Source: Rhizobium sp. Q54 (lineage in GTDB: Bacteria; Pseudomonadota; Alphaproteobacteria; Rhizobiales; Beijerinckiaceae). Taken from it: 41,073 bases of DNA. The position numbers were made by a program, and so were the translations under genes. The notes beneath the pieces are model-generated. The model ran no database searches and was not told where the DNA came from. It saw nothing but the letters and a program-made list of their open reading frames with translations. The stretch covers positions 1 to 41,073 of the forward strand of contig CAMCUC010000022.1 of assembly GCA_945878875.1 (NCBI GenBank), read 5' to 3'. Below are positions 21,412-29,346 of the stretch, piece by piece (position 1 is the first letter of the stretch; the number at the start of each line of letters is the position of its first letter).

Positions 21412-22349
21412 GCGCATGTTCTCCAGTCGAGCACCATTTTCAGGCAGGACGAATCCTCGAATGCGGTGCGATATGCGCTCGCCGCGTCGGCGGCGTCGCA
21501 AACGTGGGTGATGATGTCGTCAAGGCGCAAGGCTCCGTCGCTGAGCAGCTTTTGTACTGCGGCCATATCCGAGGGGCGCCATTCCGCAGCCACGCGCAAG
21601 CGCGCCTCGCGCATGAAAGCGGGCGCGAAATCAAACGAGGGCCGAGTATCGTAAAAGCCTGCCAGCACAATCTCGCCGCCAGGCGAAAGCCGCGCGATGA
21701 GATCGTCGAGCACGGATGAATCGCCGCTGACGTCATAGATCGAATTGTAGCTGCGACGTTCGTCCTGCGACGGGTCGATGACATCGTATCCATTAGCGCC
21801 CGTGCGACGGTTGGCGTTTTGCTCCCACACAACAGGCGCGCGATGGCCGCAGGCTATCGCCACGCGGGCAAGCAGACGGCCAAGAACGCCATGTCCGACA
21901 ATGAGTTCCGGGGGAGCAGCATGCTTAGCGGCTATTGCATGATAGGCGGTGGCGGCCAGCGCCAGCAGCACCGAATCTTCGCCCTCGCCCTCGGCGATAT
22001 TGGCAACGCGAACGGAGGGCGCAATCAGACGGCGCGCGGCACCGCCAAACAGGCCGCGCACATCCGCATAGCAATTGGAGCCCGGGACAAACACACGCTC
22101 GCCGATGCGCGCTTTGACGCTGGCGCCCGCATCAATCACGCGGCCAATGGATTCATATCCCGGCACCAACGGATACCCCATGCCAGGAAACGCCGGCATG
22201 CGCCCATTCCAGAGCAGGCGCTCGGTGCCAGTGCTGATTCCGCTGAACTCCACGTCGATCACCAGATCATCCGGTCCCGCTGGAATCAGCGACACCCGAT
22301 CGAGCGTAAGCTCGAAGGGCGCTTTCAGGATTATGGCGAGCGTATTCAT
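21408..22349 (-). CDS. bchC: BchC, bacteriochlorophyllide a dehydrogenase
   Basis: Zn-type alcohol dehydrogenase family enzyme that oxidises the 3-hydroxyethyl group to the 3-acetyl of bacteriochlorophyll a. It is 313 aa, shorter than usual medium-chain dehydrogenases, as expected for BchC. Seen: GISTGTERLLWNGRMPAFPGMGYPLVPGYES near the N-terminus and the LIVGHGVLGRLLAR nucleotide-binding turn near residue 150. First gene of bchCXYZ-puf. It has a GGAGG site 20 bases upstream and its own promoter with two PpsR sites. Confidence 0.96.
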   Translation of the reverse strand: MNTLAIILKAPFELTLDRVSLIPAGPDDLVIDVEFSGISTGTERLLWNGRMPAFPGMGYPLVPGYESIGRVIDAGASVKARIGERVFVPGSNCYADVRGLFGGAARRLIAPSVRVANIAEGEGEDSVLLALAATAYHAIAAKHAAPPELIVGHGVLGRLLARVAIACGHRAPVVWEQNANRRTGANGYDVIDPSQDERRSYNSIYDVSGDSSVLDDLIARLSPGGEIVLAGFYDTRPSFDFAPAFMREARLRVAAEWRPSDMAAVQKLLSDGALRLDDIITHVCDAADAASAYRTAFEDSSCLKMVLDWRTCA

Positions 22350-22391
22350 TGGGGACTCGCGTTTTTAAGGAGGAACTGCTCCGCTCAGATG

Positions 22392-22435
22392 TGTCAGTAA
22401 AACACGACACAAAAATATGTCAATCTTTCTTGACG
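22392..22435 (-). promoter_or_regulatory. bchC promoter with twin PpsR/CrtJ operators
   Basis: Proximal site TGTCAGTAAAACACGACA (22392-22409), an exact TGT-N12-ACA whose dyad extends to TGTGTC/GACACA. Distal site TGTCAATCTTTCTTGACG (22418-22435), TGT-N12-ACG. The gap is exactly 8 bases, as in the Rhodobacter capsulatus bchC promoter. On the minus strand a perfect -35 TTGACA (22418-22423) lies in the distal site, and TTTACT 16 bases on, a 4/6 -10, lies in the proximal site, so bound repressor would cover both boxes. Confidence 0.8.
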
Positions 22436-22458
22436 TAAATCAACATCAAGGTTTGAGA

Positions 22459-23574
22459 TCAGGTCGCCTCGACCATGCTCGCCAGCAGGGGTCTGGGCGT
22501 GCGCACGCTGCGCACCGTGTTGAATCCGGCCTTCTCAAGCATGGCTTTGATTTCGCTGGCTGGCCGAGGGCGGCCACTCCCCATCGCGAGGAGATAAAAG
22601 CCAAAATAGGCATCGCCCATAGCTTGGGCGCCCGGCGTGTCCGACATGGGCTCAGCAATGACGAGTTTGCCGCCGGGGGCCAAAGCGGCGCGAATGGCGC
22701 GCAATAGAATCATCGCTGGGCCATCGTCATGATCGTGCAGAACCCGAACGAGCGTCGCAATGTCAGGTTTGCTGGTGCTGTTTTGGCCCGGTAACGAATC
22801 CCTCAGAAAGTCGCAGCCGTAAGCCGAGACCCGCTCGCGCATACCCCGCCGCTCGATACTGGCGCTCGCCCGCTGCGCCACCGCGGGCAAGTCGACCGCA
22901 ATCGCCTGCAATTTCGGCCACCGCCGCACCGCTTCCATCGCAAAGCCCGCCTCGCCGCCGCCCACGTCCATCAACAGATTCGCACCGGCAAGCGAATATG
23001 AATCCAGCACGTCATGGCGCACCAGGGTTTGCGATTCGTCCATCAAACGGCTGTAGGCGCTCACTTTATCGTCAGCGATGGCGTCCCGGTCAGGGCTGCG
23101 GGCATAGGCCCAGAAGTCTGAAAGGCCCGCCTCGCTGGGGCCGCGCCGAAGCAGCGCCACGGGGTCGGCCATATCGGCATAGACCATGCGATGATGCGCG
23201 ATCATCGAGAACGCGCCCGGATTGCCCAGAAGCGCCGCGCCTTTCATGCCCAGCCCAAACGAATCAGCCCCGCGCTTGTCAACGAGACCCAATGCGGCGG
23301 CACCCAGCAGCAGGCGCTCTGCCGCTGCGCGTGAAAGCTTCATGGAATCAGCCAGATCGTCGAGGCTGCGGGCGCCATGGCGCAGCGCTTCAAACAGGTT
23401 CAGCTCCGCGCATGCGAGCAGAATTTGCGAATAGACAAAGCCCGCCGCCAGATCGAACGCCTGCCGGCCCTGACTGGCGGCAATGCGACGCGTCAGGAAA
23501 AAACGGGCGGCAAAAGATTGAAAACGCTGATCGGCGATCAAGTCGTTGCGCAAATCGCGCCAATGTCGAAACAT
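22459..23574 (-). CDS. crtF: CrtF, demethylspheroidene/hydroxycarotenoid O-methyltransferase
   Basis: SAM-dependent methyltransferase that methylates the tertiary 1-hydroxy groups of acyclic carotenoids on the way to spheroidene or spirilloxanthin. It is 371 aa from the ATG at 23574. An N-terminal winged-helix dimerisation domain (FDLAAGFVYSQILLACAELNLFEAL) is followed by the SAM loop MDVGGGEAG near residue 202 and the LHDHDD motif further on. The frame stays open to a TTG at 23607, inside crtE, so the start is uncertain; neither has a good ribosome site. Second gene after crtE, followed by the bchC promoter. Confidence 0.92.
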   Translation of the reverse strand: MFRHWRDLRNDLIADQRFQSFAARFFLTRRIAASQGRQAFDLAAGFVYSQILLACAELNLFEALRHGARSLDDLADSMKLSRAAAERLLLGAAALGLVDKRGADSFGLGMKGAALLGNPGAFSMIAHHRMVYADMADPVALLRRGPSEAGLSDFWAYARSPDRDAIADDKVSAYSRLMDESQTLVRHDVLDSYSLAGANLLMDVGGGEAGFAMEAVRRWPKLQAIAVDLPAVAQRASASIERRGMRERVSAYGCDFLRDSLPGQNSTSKPDIATLVRVLHDHDDGPAMILLRAIRAALAPGGKLVIAEPMSDTPGAQAMGDAYFGFYLLAMGSGRPRPASEIKAMLEKAGFNTVRSVRTPRPLLASMVEAT

Positions 23575-23587
23575 CAGGGACAAGCCA

Positions 23588-24454
23588 TCACGCAGCCAGA
23601 CGGGCAATGTCGTCAGGCAGGAAGCGCATCGCCTCCTGACGGATCAGACCGGACAATTCGGCGGCACGCGGACAAGCGGGAATGGCGGAAATGGCCATAT
23701 CCACCAGATCGTCGAGACGATGGATCGCCCCCTGCACGCCAAGCTCCCGACAAGCGCTGGGCCGCGCCAGCGCGACGTCGCGCCCGACCGGCTTGCCCAG
23801 AACGTTGGCGTCGCCAACAGCATCGCGAATGTCGTCAGCGACCTGATAAGCCTCACCAATATAGGCGCCGACATTGCGCCACGCCTCATGTGGGACACCC
23901 GCTGCAGCCGCGCCCGCCATCGTGGCGGCGGCAAACAATGATCCTGTTTTGGCGCAATGATAGCGCGAGAGATCAATCTGGGGCTCGCATTCCCAGGCCT
24001 GCCCAGCGGCGATGCCGCCAGCTGCGCCGCCTGCCTGGCTGACGATGCGAACAAGCGGACCAAGCCGCCCGGGGCGATTCTGCGCACCAACCGCCAGCGC
24101 ATCGAACGCCATTACGATCAGGGCGTCGCCGGTCAGCACGGCCAGCGGCTCGCCAAAGGCCCGATGCAACGAAAGCTTGCCGCGCCGCATGTCGGAATCG
24201 TCAAAACACGGCAGATCGTCGTGAACGAGCGAGGCGCAATGCAAAAGCTCAATGGCTGCGCCCGCGCCTTCCGCCAACGCCCAATCGTCGGCCCCGCACG
24301 CCCAAGCCACGCTCATGCAAAGCTTGGGACGCAGCCGCGCCCCGCCGGGAAACACGGCGTAGCGCAGTGCCGCCGCCAATTTGCGCGGGCTGTCTTGCTC
24401 AGCGCAGGCGATGGCCGTCTCAAGCGTCTGCTCAATCCTGTCGAGGGGGTCCAT
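23588..24454 (-). CDS. crtE: CrtE, geranylgeranyl diphosphate synthase
   Basis: Trans-prenyltransferase making GGPP for carotenoids and for the bacteriochlorophyll tail. It is 288 aa. The first Asp-rich motif DDLPCFDDSDMRRG lies near residue 80 and the second, VADDIRDAVGD, in the C-terminal half. GGARLRPKL is the substrate-binding region. The ATG at 24454 was chosen for its GGAGG five bases upstream; the longer frame would run through the promoter. It heads crtEF and has the same twin-operator promoter layout as bchC. Confidence 0.95.
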   Translation of the reverse strand: MDPLDRIEQTLETAIACAEQDSPRKLAAALRYAVFPGGARLRPKLCMSVAWACGADDWALAEGAGAAIELLHCASLVHDDLPCFDDSDMRRGKLSLHRAFGEPLAVLTGDALIVMAFDALAVGAQNRPGRLGPLVRIVSQAGGAAGGIAAGQAWECEPQIDLSRYHCAKTGSLFAAATMAGAAAAGVPHEAWRNVGAYIGEAYQVADDIRDAVGDANVLGKPVGRDVALARPSACRELGVQGAIHRLDDLVDMAISAIPACPRAAELSGLIRQEAMRFLPDDIARLAA

Positions 24455-24471
24455 GCTATCCTCCGCTCTAT

Positions 24472-24515
24472 TGTCATCCCAGCATGACACTACCTTACGT
24501 CTTGTCAACCTGACA
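24472..24515. promoter_or_regulatory. crtE/crtD divergent promoter with twin PpsR/CrtJ operators
   Basis: TGTCATCCCAGCATGACA (24472-24489) is a perfect TGT-N12-ACA and a full dyad, TGTCAT/ATGACA. CGTCTTGTCAACCTGACA (24498-24515) is CGT-N12-ACA, that is TGT-N12-ACG on the minus strand. The gap is 8 bases, the same as at bchC. A perfect minus-strand -35 TTGACA (24503-24508) lies inside the distal site, and the expected crtE -10 position falls in the proximal one. The same DNA can serve crtD on the plus strand. Confidence 0.8.
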
Positions 24516-24557
24516 CATGACGACTATGCCTGAAGCATGTGTTTCAGGGAGCAAAGC

Positions 24558-26045
24558 TTGCGTCAGCGCCATGTCATCATTGTTGGAGCGGGCGTCGGCG
24601 GCCTGATGGCGGCGCTGATTCTGGCTGGACGCGGCGTGAAGGTGACCGTGCTGGAGCGCGCAGCGACGCCGGGCGGCAAGATGCGGCAGATGTTTGACGG
24701 CGACGCTGCGATAGACGCTGGCCCGACAGTCTTCACGCTGAAAAAGATTTTTCAGGAAGCGTTCGCCAGCGTCGCTCTCGATTTTGACGCCTGCGCGCCC
24801 TCAACGCGCGCAAACGTTCTCGCCCGCCACGCGTGGGATGGTGACACGCAATTCGATCTCTTCGCCGACATTCCCCGCTCTATTGAAGCGGTAGGCAATT
24901 TCGCAGGCGCGGCGGAGGCTGAAGGCTTTGTGCGCTTTTGCGAGGATTCGCAGCGCGTATGGCGCTCGCTGGAACGCTCATTCGTGCGCGCGCCCGCCCC
25001 CTCATTCATGGGCATGCTGAAGGGTGCAGGCTTGCGTGGCCTCCCTGATCTGCTTGCGGTGAGCCCGTTTCAAACGCTGTGGGACCAACTTGATAGCTAT
25101 TTCAAAGACCCGCGCCTGCGCCAATTGTTCGGCCGCTATTCTACTTATTGCGGCTCCTCGCCATATCTTGCGCCCGCGACGTTGATGCTCGTCGCACACG
25201 TCGAGCAGGACGGCGTGTGGATGATTGAGGGCGGCATGCACCGGCTGGCGCAAGTAATTGCAGAACAGGGGCAGATAAAGGGCGCTGAATTTCGCTATGG
25301 CGTACACGTCGACAGCATGACCCGAGCGTATGACAGAAGCATTGTGAGGCTGGCCGACGGCGAAATAATTGAGGCAGACGCTATCATCTTCAATGGTGAT
25401 TCCAGCGCTCTCGCGCAGGGACTTCTCGGGCTCGATATGAAAAATGCTGCGCCGCCTGTGACGCCAAATCAGCGCTCGCTCTCAGCTATAACTTGGACTC
25501 TTTCGACGCGCACCCGCGGCTTTCCGCTGGTGCGGCATAACGTTTTCTTTTCATCAAATTACAAGTCCGAATTCGATGCGCTCGAAAGCGGTCGATTGGT
25601 CGACGATCCGACAATCTACGTCTGTGCGCAGGATCGCGGCGACGAATATGCCCCGCGCGACGCGCCTGAGCGCCTGCTTGCGCTTGTCAACGCGCCAGCC
25701 ATTGGCGATGCGCGCGAGCTTAACTCACAGGAGATCGCCGCATGCACGAGAAAAGCGATGGCGCGGCTGGGCCAATGCGGACTGCACATGGACACGGCGC
25801 CGAGCCTGCTACAAACAACAAGCCCCAATTGCTTCAACAACCTGTTCCCAGGCACGGGGGGAGCGCTTTACGGTCGGGCGTCGCACGGGTGGAGGGCCTC
25901 GTTCCAGAGGCCGGGCGTGCGGACGAAAATGCCGGGCCTCTATCTGGCGGGGGGCAGCGTGCATCCGGGGCCGGGCGTGCCGATGGCGGCGCTTTCGGGC
26001 TGGGCGGCAGCCACTTGCGCGCTGACGGACCTGACTTCTCGGTAA
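24558..26045 (+). CDS. crtD: CrtD, 1-hydroxycarotenoid 3,4-desaturase
   Basis: Phytoene-desaturase-family flavoprotein that introduces the 3,4 double bond into 1-hydroxylated acyclic carotenoids. It is 495 aa. FAD motif VIIVGAGVGGLMAALILAGRG near the N-terminus, TPGGKMR, DAGPTVFT, and the C-terminal flavin motif GLYLAGGSVHPGPGVPMA. DAGPTVFTLK with the GGKMR variant points to CrtD, not CrtI. The TTG at 24558 has GGGAG six bases upstream; the ATG at 24537 adds seven residues with no homology or good ribosome site. Divergent from crtE and followed by crtC. Confidence 0.92.
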   Translation: MRQRHVIIVGAGVGGLMAALILAGRGVKVTVLERAATPGGKMRQMFDGDAAIDAGPTVFTLKKIFQEAFASVALDFDACAPSTRANVLARHAWDGDTQFDLFADIPRSIEAVGNFAGAAEAEGFVRFCEDSQRVWRSLERSFVRAPAPSFMGMLKGAGLRGLPDLLAVSPFQTLWDQLDSYFKDPRLRQLFGRYSTYCGSSPYLAPATLMLVAHVEQDGVWMIEGGMHRLAQVIAEQGQIKGAEFRYGVHVDSMTRAYDRSIVRLADGEIIEADAIIFNGDSSALAQGLLGLDMKNAAPPVTPNQRSLSAITWTLSTRTRGFPLVRHNVFFSSNYKSEFDALESGRLVDDPTIYVCAQDRGDEYAPRDAPERLLALVNAPAIGDARELNSQEIAACTRKAMARLGQCGLHMDTAPSLLQTTSPNCFNNLFPGTGGALYGRASHGWRASFQRPGVRTKMPGLYLAGGSVHPGPGVPMAALSGWAAATCALTDLTSR

Positions 26046-26953
26046 CGGTTGCACAGAACGGTTATGCTTGGTGGTATGTTGACGCGATCAGCGACGACGG
26101 CGAATACGCGCTTACTATAATAGCTTTTATTGGTAGCGTATTTTCACCCTATTACAAATGGGCGAGACGGAGCGGGCCAACAGAACCGCTCAATCATTGT
26201 GCGATCAACGTCGCTCTTTACGGGCGCAAGCACCAACGCTGGACGATGACGGAGCGCTCAAAGCGCTTCGTAAAACGTGACAAGAATACGTTTGAGGTGG
26301 GGCCAAGCTCGATGCGCTGGGAGGACGGTGCGCTCGTTATCGACATTCATGAAATCAGCGCCCCTTTGCCACGACGCGTGCACGGGCGCGTGCGCCTGCG
26401 CCCGCAAGGATTATTCAGCGAAAGTTTTAATCTGGACGATGCGGGCCGTCATCGCTGGGGACCAATTGCGCCTGTGGCGCAGGTAGAAGTAGAGATGCAA
26501 CATCCTGATCTGCGTTGGAGCGGACAGGGCTATTTTGATCACAATAACGGCGACGAGCCGCTTGAAGACGCATTCTCCAGCTGGGATTGGTCGCGCGCGC
26601 ATGCCGGGAGCGATACGCTGATCCATTACGACGCGCTGACAAAAAATGGCGCCACGCGCACGCTTGGGCTGCGCTTCGTACCTAATGGAGAGATCGAAAG
26701 CATTCCCTCGCCGCCATCGCAACCGCTGCGCAAGACGCTTTGGCGCATAGATCGCAACGTGAGATGCGAGCCTGGAGCAAGGCCGAGCGTAGTAAAGACG
26801 CTCGAAGATACGCCATTTTATGCGCGTTCAATTGTTCAGACAAATCTTGGCGGAGAAGAGCTTCACGGCGTACACGAACGCTTGCGGCTGGATCGGTTCT
26901 GCGCGCCAATCGTGCAAGGCATGTTGCCGTTTCGTATGCCGCGCGTTAGCTGA
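26015..26953 (+). CDS. crtC: CrtC, acyclic carotenoid 1,2-hydratase
   Basis: Adds water across the terminal double bond of neurosporene or lycopene-type carotenoids, the step before CrtD and CrtF. It is 312 aa. The N-terminal family block GYAWWYVDAISDDGEYALTIIAFIGSVFSPYY begins about residue 14, then NHCAINVALYG and the C-terminal TPFYARSIVQT. The start is a TTG at 26015, overlapping crtD by 31 bases; no ATG or GTG fits between it and the conserved block, so the start is tentative. Its 3' end overlaps the 49-codon gene of the opposite strand by 8 bases. Confidence 0.92.
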   Translation: MRADGPDFSVTVAQNGYAWWYVDAISDDGEYALTIIAFIGSVFSPYYKWARRSGPTEPLNHCAINVALYGRKHQRWTMTERSKRFVKRDKNTFEVGPSSMRWEDGALVIDIHEISAPLPRRVHGRVRLRPQGLFSESFNLDDAGRHRWGPIAPVAQVEVEMQHPDLRWSGQGYFDHNNGDEPLEDAFSSWDWSRAHAGSDTLIHYDALTKNGATRTLGLRFVPNGEIESIPSPPSQPLRKTLWRIDRNVRCEPGARPSVVKTLEDTPFYARSIVQTNLGGEELHGVHERLRLDRFCAPIVQGMLPFRMPRVS

Positions 26954-27095
26954 CCTGTTCGGCGCGCTCGTTTTTGCGTTCCGCCTCGCGTTTCAAACGA
27001 TGCCTGCGCAGCAGCCATAATTCGCGAAAGCACCACGCGAGCGGAACGCCAAACGCAAAGGCAAGCTCAATAGGGCCATACCAGCGTTCGTCCAT
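26946..27095 (-). CDS. Small single-helix membrane protein behind crtB
   Basis: A 49-aa gene below usual length cut-offs. It starts MDERWYGPIELAFAFGVPLA, with a hydrophobic segment at about 8-29 and a long basic/acidic tail (RRHRLKREAERKNERAEQVS). Its ATG lies in the crtB stop (TGATG, 27093-27097), so it is translationally coupled to crtB. That coupling, the sensible membrane-plus-charged-tail design and the lack of any other gene in this space argue it is real. It would be a one-pass inner membrane protein with an amphipathic cytoplasmic tail. I recall similar small unnamed proteins near crtB in related clusters but cannot check. Function unknown; a CrtB anchor or partner is a guess. Confidence 0.7.
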   Translation of the reverse strand: MDERWYGPIELAFAFGVPLAWCFRELWLLRRHRLKREAERKNERAEQVS

Positions 27096-28165
27096 CAGGC
27101 CGCCCCAACATCCCGGCTTGTCGACGGCTGGCGGGCACGTTCCGCCGCCTCCATACGCTCGAACAAATCAATCACCCAGCCGACCTGCCCCGTGAACGAA
27201 CGATCTTGGCGCACAGGCGTTTCCTGTCGGGCTGACGCTGTCACAAGGTAAGCCGCCTCCGGCAAGGCAGGCTGCGGGCGCGCGGCGCCGGAGATCAACG
27301 CAGACGCCAACGAATGCGCCAGTAAAACAACCTTGCGCGATTTGGGGACATATGCGCGCTGACTCACGCTGTCCATGCCATTGGCTTTGATGCGTGCGCC
27401 AATGTCTGCGTATATGCGTCGAGCACCCCAGATTGCGTGGCGCGCATCAAAAGGCAACAGGGCGATGCCGCTCTCGGAGCGCTTGTAAAGGCGATCCGCC
27501 TCACCAAGCAGGCGCGCCGTCATGCGCGCAATCTGCGGACAAAAAACCGGATCAGCGAGCCAGACATCGGCATCAAGCCCCTCCTCCTCAAACCAGTCGA
27601 GAGGGAGATAAATGCGGCCCGCGCGAGCGTCCTCACCAACATCGCGGGCGATGTTGGTGAGCTGCATCGCGACACCAAGATCACACGCACGCGAGAGCGC
27701 TTCCGCATTGCGCACGCCAAGCAGCAACGTCATCATCGCGCCAACAGAGCCCGCGACCCGCACGCCATAGGCGCAGACGTCGGACAAAGTTTGATAACGA
27801 CGGCCGGCAGCATCCCAGGCAAAGCCCTCAATCAGCGCCATCGGCAACTCTACCGGCAGCGCGCGACGGGCCGCCATGTCACAAAATGCGCGATCAACGG
27901 GAGCATCGTACGGGCGCCCCTCATAGGCGCAATTAAGCCTGTGCCGCAGGGTCTCAACGGCATTGGACGCGGCGCCGATAGAATCCACCTCATCGTCAGC
28001 AACGCGGCAAAAAGCATAGAGCGCGTGCACATCTGGCCGAATGCGCGCGGGCAACATCAGCGAGGCTGCATAAAAAGATTTAGAGCCAATGCGCAAAAGC
28101 TCGCGGCAAGCAGAAAGATCGCTTGAACTGGCGTGACGGGGCCGGAGATCATCTGCGTAAAACAT
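27095..28165 (-). CDS. crtB: CrtB, phytoene synthase
   Basis: Head-to-head condensation of two GGPP to phytoene, the first carotenoid step. It is 356 aa. Asp-rich motifs: ALYAFCRVADDEVD near residue 55 and QLTNIARDVGEDARAGRIYLP near residue 170. IGSKSFYAASLMLP is the N-terminal block. About 15 extra residues precede it (MFYADDLRPRH), so a slightly later start cannot be excluded. An exact PpsR operator lies 35 bases before the ATG, so crtB probably has its own promoter in addition to readthrough from the ATP-grasp gene. Stop overlaps the 49-codon gene. Confidence 0.96.
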   Translation of the reverse strand: MFYADDLRPRHASSSDLSACRELLRIGSKSFYAASLMLPARIRPDVHALYAFCRVADDEVDSIGAASNAVETLRHRLNCAYEGRPYDAPVDRAFCDMAARRALPVELPMALIEGFAWDAAGRRYQTLSDVCAYGVRVAGSVGAMMTLLLGVRNAEALSRACDLGVAMQLTNIARDVGEDARAGRIYLPLDWFEEEGLDADVWLADPVFCPQIARMTARLLGEADRLYKRSESGIALLPFDARHAIWGARRIYADIGARIKANGMDSVSQRAYVPKSRKVVLLAHSLASALISGAARPQPALPEAAYLVTASARQETPVRQDRSFTGQVGWVIDLFERMEAAERARQPSTSRDVGAA

Positions 28166-28199
28166 GGCTCACCCCAACACCTCACGTCTACTTTGCCAT

Positions 28200-28217
28200 T
28201 GTCGCGCAGCGATGACA
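28200..28217 (-). promoter_or_regulatory. PpsR/CrtJ operator upstream of crtB
   Basis: TGTCGCGCAGCGATGACA matches TGT-N12-ACA exactly, with outer TGTC/GACA dyad, in the 62-base gap between the ATP-grasp gene and crtB. On the minus strand TTGTCA (5/6 of a -35) overlaps its upstream edge. It marks a separate, repressible promoter for crtB inside the P450 gene group. Confidence 0.7.
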
Positions 28218-28227
28218 AGCGAGTGCG

Positions 28228-29346
28228 TCACGAAATGCCCCGCCACAGAAAATCTTGTGACGCCGCCTCGCCAAACGAACAGTTTAACTTGCGCGACAGA
28301 GCGATGATTGGCCACGCCGACCAGGGTTGGCCCAACAACGGCCATGGATCATCGCGCGCCCATGTGACGTCGCGCACGCTGAGCAACATGCCAATGTTTG
28401 CGCGAAGCCGCGCCCAATCGCCAAAACTGGCCTGCGTTTCTGATAAACACGGCCAGAATTGCTGAAGTTGCACCGGTTTTCGTAACCGAATATGCAACGC
28501 GGGATCGATTATGCCACCAGCAATATCATCAGTTTCAAAAAAGTGAACGCCGCTGGTCAGGCGCGGATTACACTCGATGCCCCAGGACGTTCCAGACTCG
28601 TCAACGATGAAATCGAAAGAGATAAAGCCGCACCATTTTGCGGCGGCTACAAAGGTTGCGACCCATGCTTGTATCGCGTCGTTTTCAACGCGTTCAAAGC
28701 TCACTGCGACCGTGCCTGACATCATTGCGCCGCGATAAATAGCGCTGGCCTGCACCACGCCCTGATGGGCCAAAGCGCAGACGCTGTGCTCGGCGCCAGC
28801 TATTGCGCGCTGCAAGATTGCTCCCGGAAGGGCTGGCGTTTGTGCACCTTTTGCAAACATTTGCACGCCGATGCCCGCGCATGAATGGCGCGGCTTGAGG
28901 ACGCTGGCGCCGGAGCTTGCAAGCGTACTCGCCTCATCGCTATCAGCGGCATATGTTTCAGGTACGCTTAACCCATAATGCTGCGCAAACGCTATGAAGC
29001 CCGCCTTGTCGTGCAGCGCGAGCAGATGAGCTTGCGGCATCGCAAGGATTCGCACGCATGCTGGCACCCTGTCGCGCAAGGCCGCAACATACAGAATTTC
29101 TTCGGACACCGGCACGACCAGCCGCACGTTTTCAGTCTCAATGACCGCAAGCAGATCATCGAGAAACCCTTGCGATGCTTGTGCAGGAGCGCGCACCTGA
29201 TAGCTTTTGGAAACAGCGCGCGAGGCGCCCAGCACATGACGGGGAAACGGATCAGCAACAATCACGCGCCAGCCTGCGCGCGCAAAGCTGCGTGCGACGT
29301 CCAGCCCTTTGGGCAAGCGGCCAAGCGTGAGAAGCACCGTTTTCAT
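28228..29346 (-). CDS. ATP-grasp domain ligase-like protein, PGC-linked
   Basis: A 372-aa protein of the carbamoyl-phosphate-synthase-like ATP-grasp type. N-terminal Rossmann-like half (KTVLLTLGRLPKGLDVARSFARAGWRVIVADPF). The ATP-binding core contains VLKPRHSCAGIGVQMF with the nucleotide Lys, and the Mg site is WGIECNPRLTSG (E-x-N-P-R). Such enzymes join an acyl-phosphate to an amine, thiol or hydroxyl nucleophile; the substrates here are unknown. Its ATG overlaps the P450 stop as ATGA (29343-29346), so the two are made together. It is not a known bacteriochlorophyll or carotenoid gene, although it sits directly before crtB. A role in tailoring a carotenoid or membrane lipid is inference. Confidence 0.75.
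   Translation of the reverse strand: MKTVLLTLGRLPKGLDVARSFARAGWRVIVADPFPRHVLGASRAVSKSYQVRAPAQASQGFLDDLLAVIETENVRLVVPVSEEILYVAALRDRVPACVRILAMPQAHLLALHDKAGFIAFAQHYGLSVPETYAADSDEASTLASSGASVLKPRHSCAGIGVQMFAKGAQTPALPGAILQRAIAGAEHSVCALAHQGVVQASAIYRGAMMSGTVAVSFERVENDAIQAWVATFVAAAKWCGFISFDFIVDESGTSWGIECNPRLTSGVHFFETDDIAGGIIDPALHIRLRKPVQLQQFWPCLSETQASFGDWARLRANIGMLLSVRDVTWARDDPWPLLGQPWSAWPIIALSRKLNCSFGEAASQDFLWRGIS

Noticed and set aside
24504-24516. Short dyad TGTCAACCTGACA as a separate operator
   Set aside because: The half-sites are only 7 bases apart, unlike TGT-N12-ACA; it is already covered by the 24498-24515 site and the -35 box.
25742-26014. N-terminal extension of CrtC
   Set aside because: The frame is open back to 25742 but this part lies inside crtD, is Gly/Arg-rich and has no CrtC homology; the TTG at 26015 is closer to the conserved block.
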